From Pseudohaliea sp964438205 (GTDB lineage Bacteria; Pseudomonadota; Gammaproteobacteria; Pseudomonadales; Halieaceae): a stretch of DNA of 64,000 bases. The translations under genes were made by a program, and so were the position numbers. Position 1 is the first letter of the stretch; each line of letters begins with the position of its first letter. The notes beneath the pieces were generated by a model. It saw only the letters and a program-made list of their open reading frames with translations. It was not told the origin of the DNA and searched no databases. The stretch lies in contig CAYTJQ010000002.1 of the NCBI GenBank assembly GCA_964438205.1, positions 34,999-98,998 of the forward strand. The letters are read 5' to 3'. Positions 62,676 to 64,000 of the stretch are shown piece by piece.

Positions 62676-63809
62676 ATGGACAGCGAAACGCAGGTACTTG
62701 CGGTCAATGACGACCTTCCCGTCCGCACCGGTGCGCCGGTGCACAGCGGCAAGGTGCGGGCGGTCTACTGGTTGACGGAAGCCGATTCGCGGCGCCTGGC
62801 GGAACGCCGGGGCTATCCCGTGGCCCCGGGCGCGCCGCTGGGGATCATGGTGATCTCGGACCGCCTCTCCGCCTTCGACTGTCTCTGGCGGGCCGAGGGC
62901 GGCTGGGACGGCGTGCCCGGCAAGGGGGCGGCTCTCAACGCCATCGCCGCGCACTGGTTCCGTCGCTTCGCCGCTGAGGGGCTGGCGCCCGCGCATCTGC
63001 TGGAGGCGCCGCACCCGCTCCTCTGGGTCGTGCAGCGCGCGAGGCCCCTGGCGATCGAGGCCATCGCCCGGCAGTACATCACCGGCTCGCTCTGGCGAGC
63101 CTACGCGCAGGGCGAGCGGCGTTTCTGCGGTATCGACCTGCCCGGGGGCCTCGGCGAGCACGCTCGCCTGCCCGAGCTGCTGATGACGCCCTCGACCAAG
63201 GGTGTGCTGCGCGGGATTCCCGGCGTACCGGAGGCGGACGACGTCAACGTCAGTCGCGAGCAGCTGCTGGCCTACAGCGACGCGTTCGGCTTTGCCCGGC
63301 CCGCCGATGTCGACCACTACACCACGCTGCTCGCGGCGGGTTTCCGCCTGATCGAGCGGGAACTGGCGGCGCTGGACCTGGTGTTCGTCGATACGAAGTT
63401 CGAGTTCGGCTATGTCCAACGCCCCGGCGGTGTCCAACGCCCCGGCGGTGGTGACGGCGGCGGCGAGCAGCTCATCTATCTCGACGAGGTGGGCACCCCC
63501 GATTCCTCACGGATCTGGGACGGTCCCGCCTATCGCGCGGGCAGGGTGGTCGAGTTCTCCAAGGAGGCCTTCCGCCAGGCGCTGCTGGCCGCTGCGCCGG
63601 ATCCGCAGGTGCTGCTGGACAAGGACCGCATGGACGCCCGGCGGACGCTGGCCCGGGACTGGGTCCTGCCCCGGGCGCTCTTCGAGCAGGTGGCGGCGAG
63701 CTATCGCGACCTCGCCGAGCGGCTCACCGGGGCGCCCCTCCGGGTGCCCGAGCGCCCGCGGGAGGAGCTCACGGCGGTGCTCGCCGACGAGCTCGGGCTG
63801 GTGCACTGA
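62676..63809 (+). CDS. purC: phosphoribosylaminoimidazolesuccinocarboxamide synthase, long form
   Basis: A 377-residue SAICAR synthetase in purine biosynthesis, in the long version found in some Gammaproteobacteria. It shows SGKVRAVYWL, ISDRLSAFDCLW, EAIARQYITGSLWRAY, the LMTPSTKG loop, VFVDTKFEFGY, LIYLDEVGTPDSSRIWD and LDKDRMDARR. An extra loop (QRPGGVQRPGGGDGGG) just after the FEFGY motif is coded by a perfect 18-nt duplication and a GGC-rich stretch, probably at a surface turn. GGAGG precedes the ATG. Confidence 0.95.
   Translation: MDSETQVLAVNDDLPVRTGAPVHSGKVRAVYWLTEADSRRLAERRGYPVAPGAPLGIMVISDRLSAFDCLWRAEGGWDGVPGKGAALNAIAAHWFRRFAAEGLAPAHLLEAPHPLLWVVQRARPLAIEAIARQYITGSLWRAYAQGERRFCGIDLPGGLGEHARLPELLMTPSTKGVLRGIPGVPEADDVNVSREQLLAYSDAFGFARPADVDHYTTLLAAGFRLIERELAALDLVFVDTKFEFGYVQRPGGVQRPGGGDGGGEQLIYLDEVGTPDSSRIWDGPAYRAGRVVEFSKEAFRQALLAAAPDPQVLLDKDRMDARRTLARDWVLPRALFEQVAASYRDLAERLTGAPLRVPERPREELTAVLADELGLVH
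63413..63448 (+). repeat. perfect 18-nt tandem duplication in purC
   Basis: TGTCCAACGCCCCGGCGG at 63413-63430 is repeated without change at 63431-63448, in frame, adding VQRPGG. A GGC/GGT-rich segment follows directly. Confidence 0.9.
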
Positions 63810-63812
63810 GCG

Positions 63813-64000
63813 GTGCTCGGTGACCCGGCCTTCTATGCCGTCAGTATCCCCGGCGTGCTGCTCTACGGCATCGCCAAGGGCGGCTTCGGCGGCGCGGTCG
63901 CCATTCTCGCCGTGCCGCTCATGGCCCTGGTCATGCCGCCGGCGCAGGCCGCGGCGATCCTGCTGCCGATTCTCTGCGTCATGGACGCGGTGGTCGTGCG
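63813..64000 (+). CDS. TSUP-family (TauE/SafE) permease, N-terminal part (truncated by window)
   Basis: Read by eye from a GTG three bases after the purC stop; the frame is open to the window end (62 codons). The product begins MLGDPAFYAVSIPGVLLYGI, continues AKGGFGGAVAILAVPLMALV and reaches MPPAQAAAILLPILCVMDAV. This is the usual start of TSUP transporters, including the AKGGFGG loop and the PLMAL helix. The substrate (sulfite, sulfonate or other anion) cannot be judged. It is distinct from the SafE-like protein at 20981, which has a Cys motif. Confidence 0.82.
   Translation, partial: MLGDPAFYAVSIPGVLLYGIAKGGFGGAVAILAVPLMALVMPPAQAAAILLPILCVMDAVVV

Overview
The window is G+C-rich, gene-dense chromosomal DNA from an aerobic to microaerobic gammaproteobacterium. 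The basis for this is the set of conserved blocks nadB-rpoE-rseA-rseB-rseC-degP-lepA-lepB-DUF4845-rnc-era-recO, cysM-relA-mazG, ygfZ/sdhE, holC-pepA and the cbb3 oxidase cluster with fnr and hemN. My best guess is the Cellvibrionales/Halieaceae or a neighbouring high-GC lineage, an inference from gene order and TonB-receptor style that I could not test. I see no prophage, transposase, CRISPR array, rRNA or tRNA. Almost every base belongs to a core-type gene, so this is mainly a housekeeping and respiration region.

Layout. 1-1291 (+): end of a biotin-dependent carboxyltransferase, then an SDR reductase. 1307-4907 (-): rapA and a TatD nuclease behind a clear TATAAT promoter. 5045-6361 (+): a secreted TPR/TonB-C-like protein. 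6358-13876 (-): methyltransferase, a membrane-anchored cold-shock-domain protein, a classical Csp, valS, holC, pepA, an RDD membrane protein and an uncharacterised N-terminal module protein. 14038-17680 (+): TonB-dependent receptor, bolA, trhO. 17751-19886 (-): secreted trypsin-like protease, sthA. 20078-20767 (+): ompW with an intrinsic terminator.

20981-32639 (-): the microaerobic respiration locus, read right to left: hemN, fnr, a Yip1-family membrane gene, ccoN-ccoO-ccoQ-ccoP, ccoG-ccoH-ccoI-ccoS and a SafE/DsbD-like membrane protein. ccoQ (59 codons) was found by reading the ccoO-ccoP gap. Three perfect FNR/ANR dyads (TTGAT-N4-GTCAA) lie upstream of ompW, the Yip1 gene and hemN. Each is centred about 41.5 bp before the start predicted from a candidate -10, the class II activator position. 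The encoded FNR keeps all four cluster cysteines, so the window appears to hold the regulator and three of its target promoters.

32731-36558 (-): a DUF1631-GGDEF-EAL protein with a degenerate GGDEF motif. 36690-40258: ung (+), ygfZ (-), sdhE (+), nadB (-). 40563-44625 (+): sigma-E operon rpoE-rseA-rseB-rseC-degP behind a self-type sigma-E promoter. 44810-50104 (+): lepA, lepB, DUF4845, rnc, era, recO. 50198-54177 (+): cysM, relA, mazG. 54293-60503: adk, mobA (-), tsaB, uppP, a beta-hydroxyacid dehydrogenase, an M18 aminopeptidase, trpS. 60527-62560 (-): a second TonB-dependent receptor. 62676-64000 (+): purC and the start of a TSUP permease.

Less ordinary structure: short perfect tandem repeats at gene edges (12-nt units in ccoS, bolA and the tatD leader, an 18-nt duplication in purC, a five-copy 13-nt array filling the trhO-protease gap); hairpins at the Yip1-ccoN and ccoP-ccoG junctions; a cold-shock domain placed C-terminal to two membrane helices; and a likely CTG start for the RDD gene. 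No clearly new multi-gene system is evident. The strongest candidates for new biology are the FNR-driven Yip1 protein at the head of the oxidase locus and the membrane-tethered cold-shock protein.
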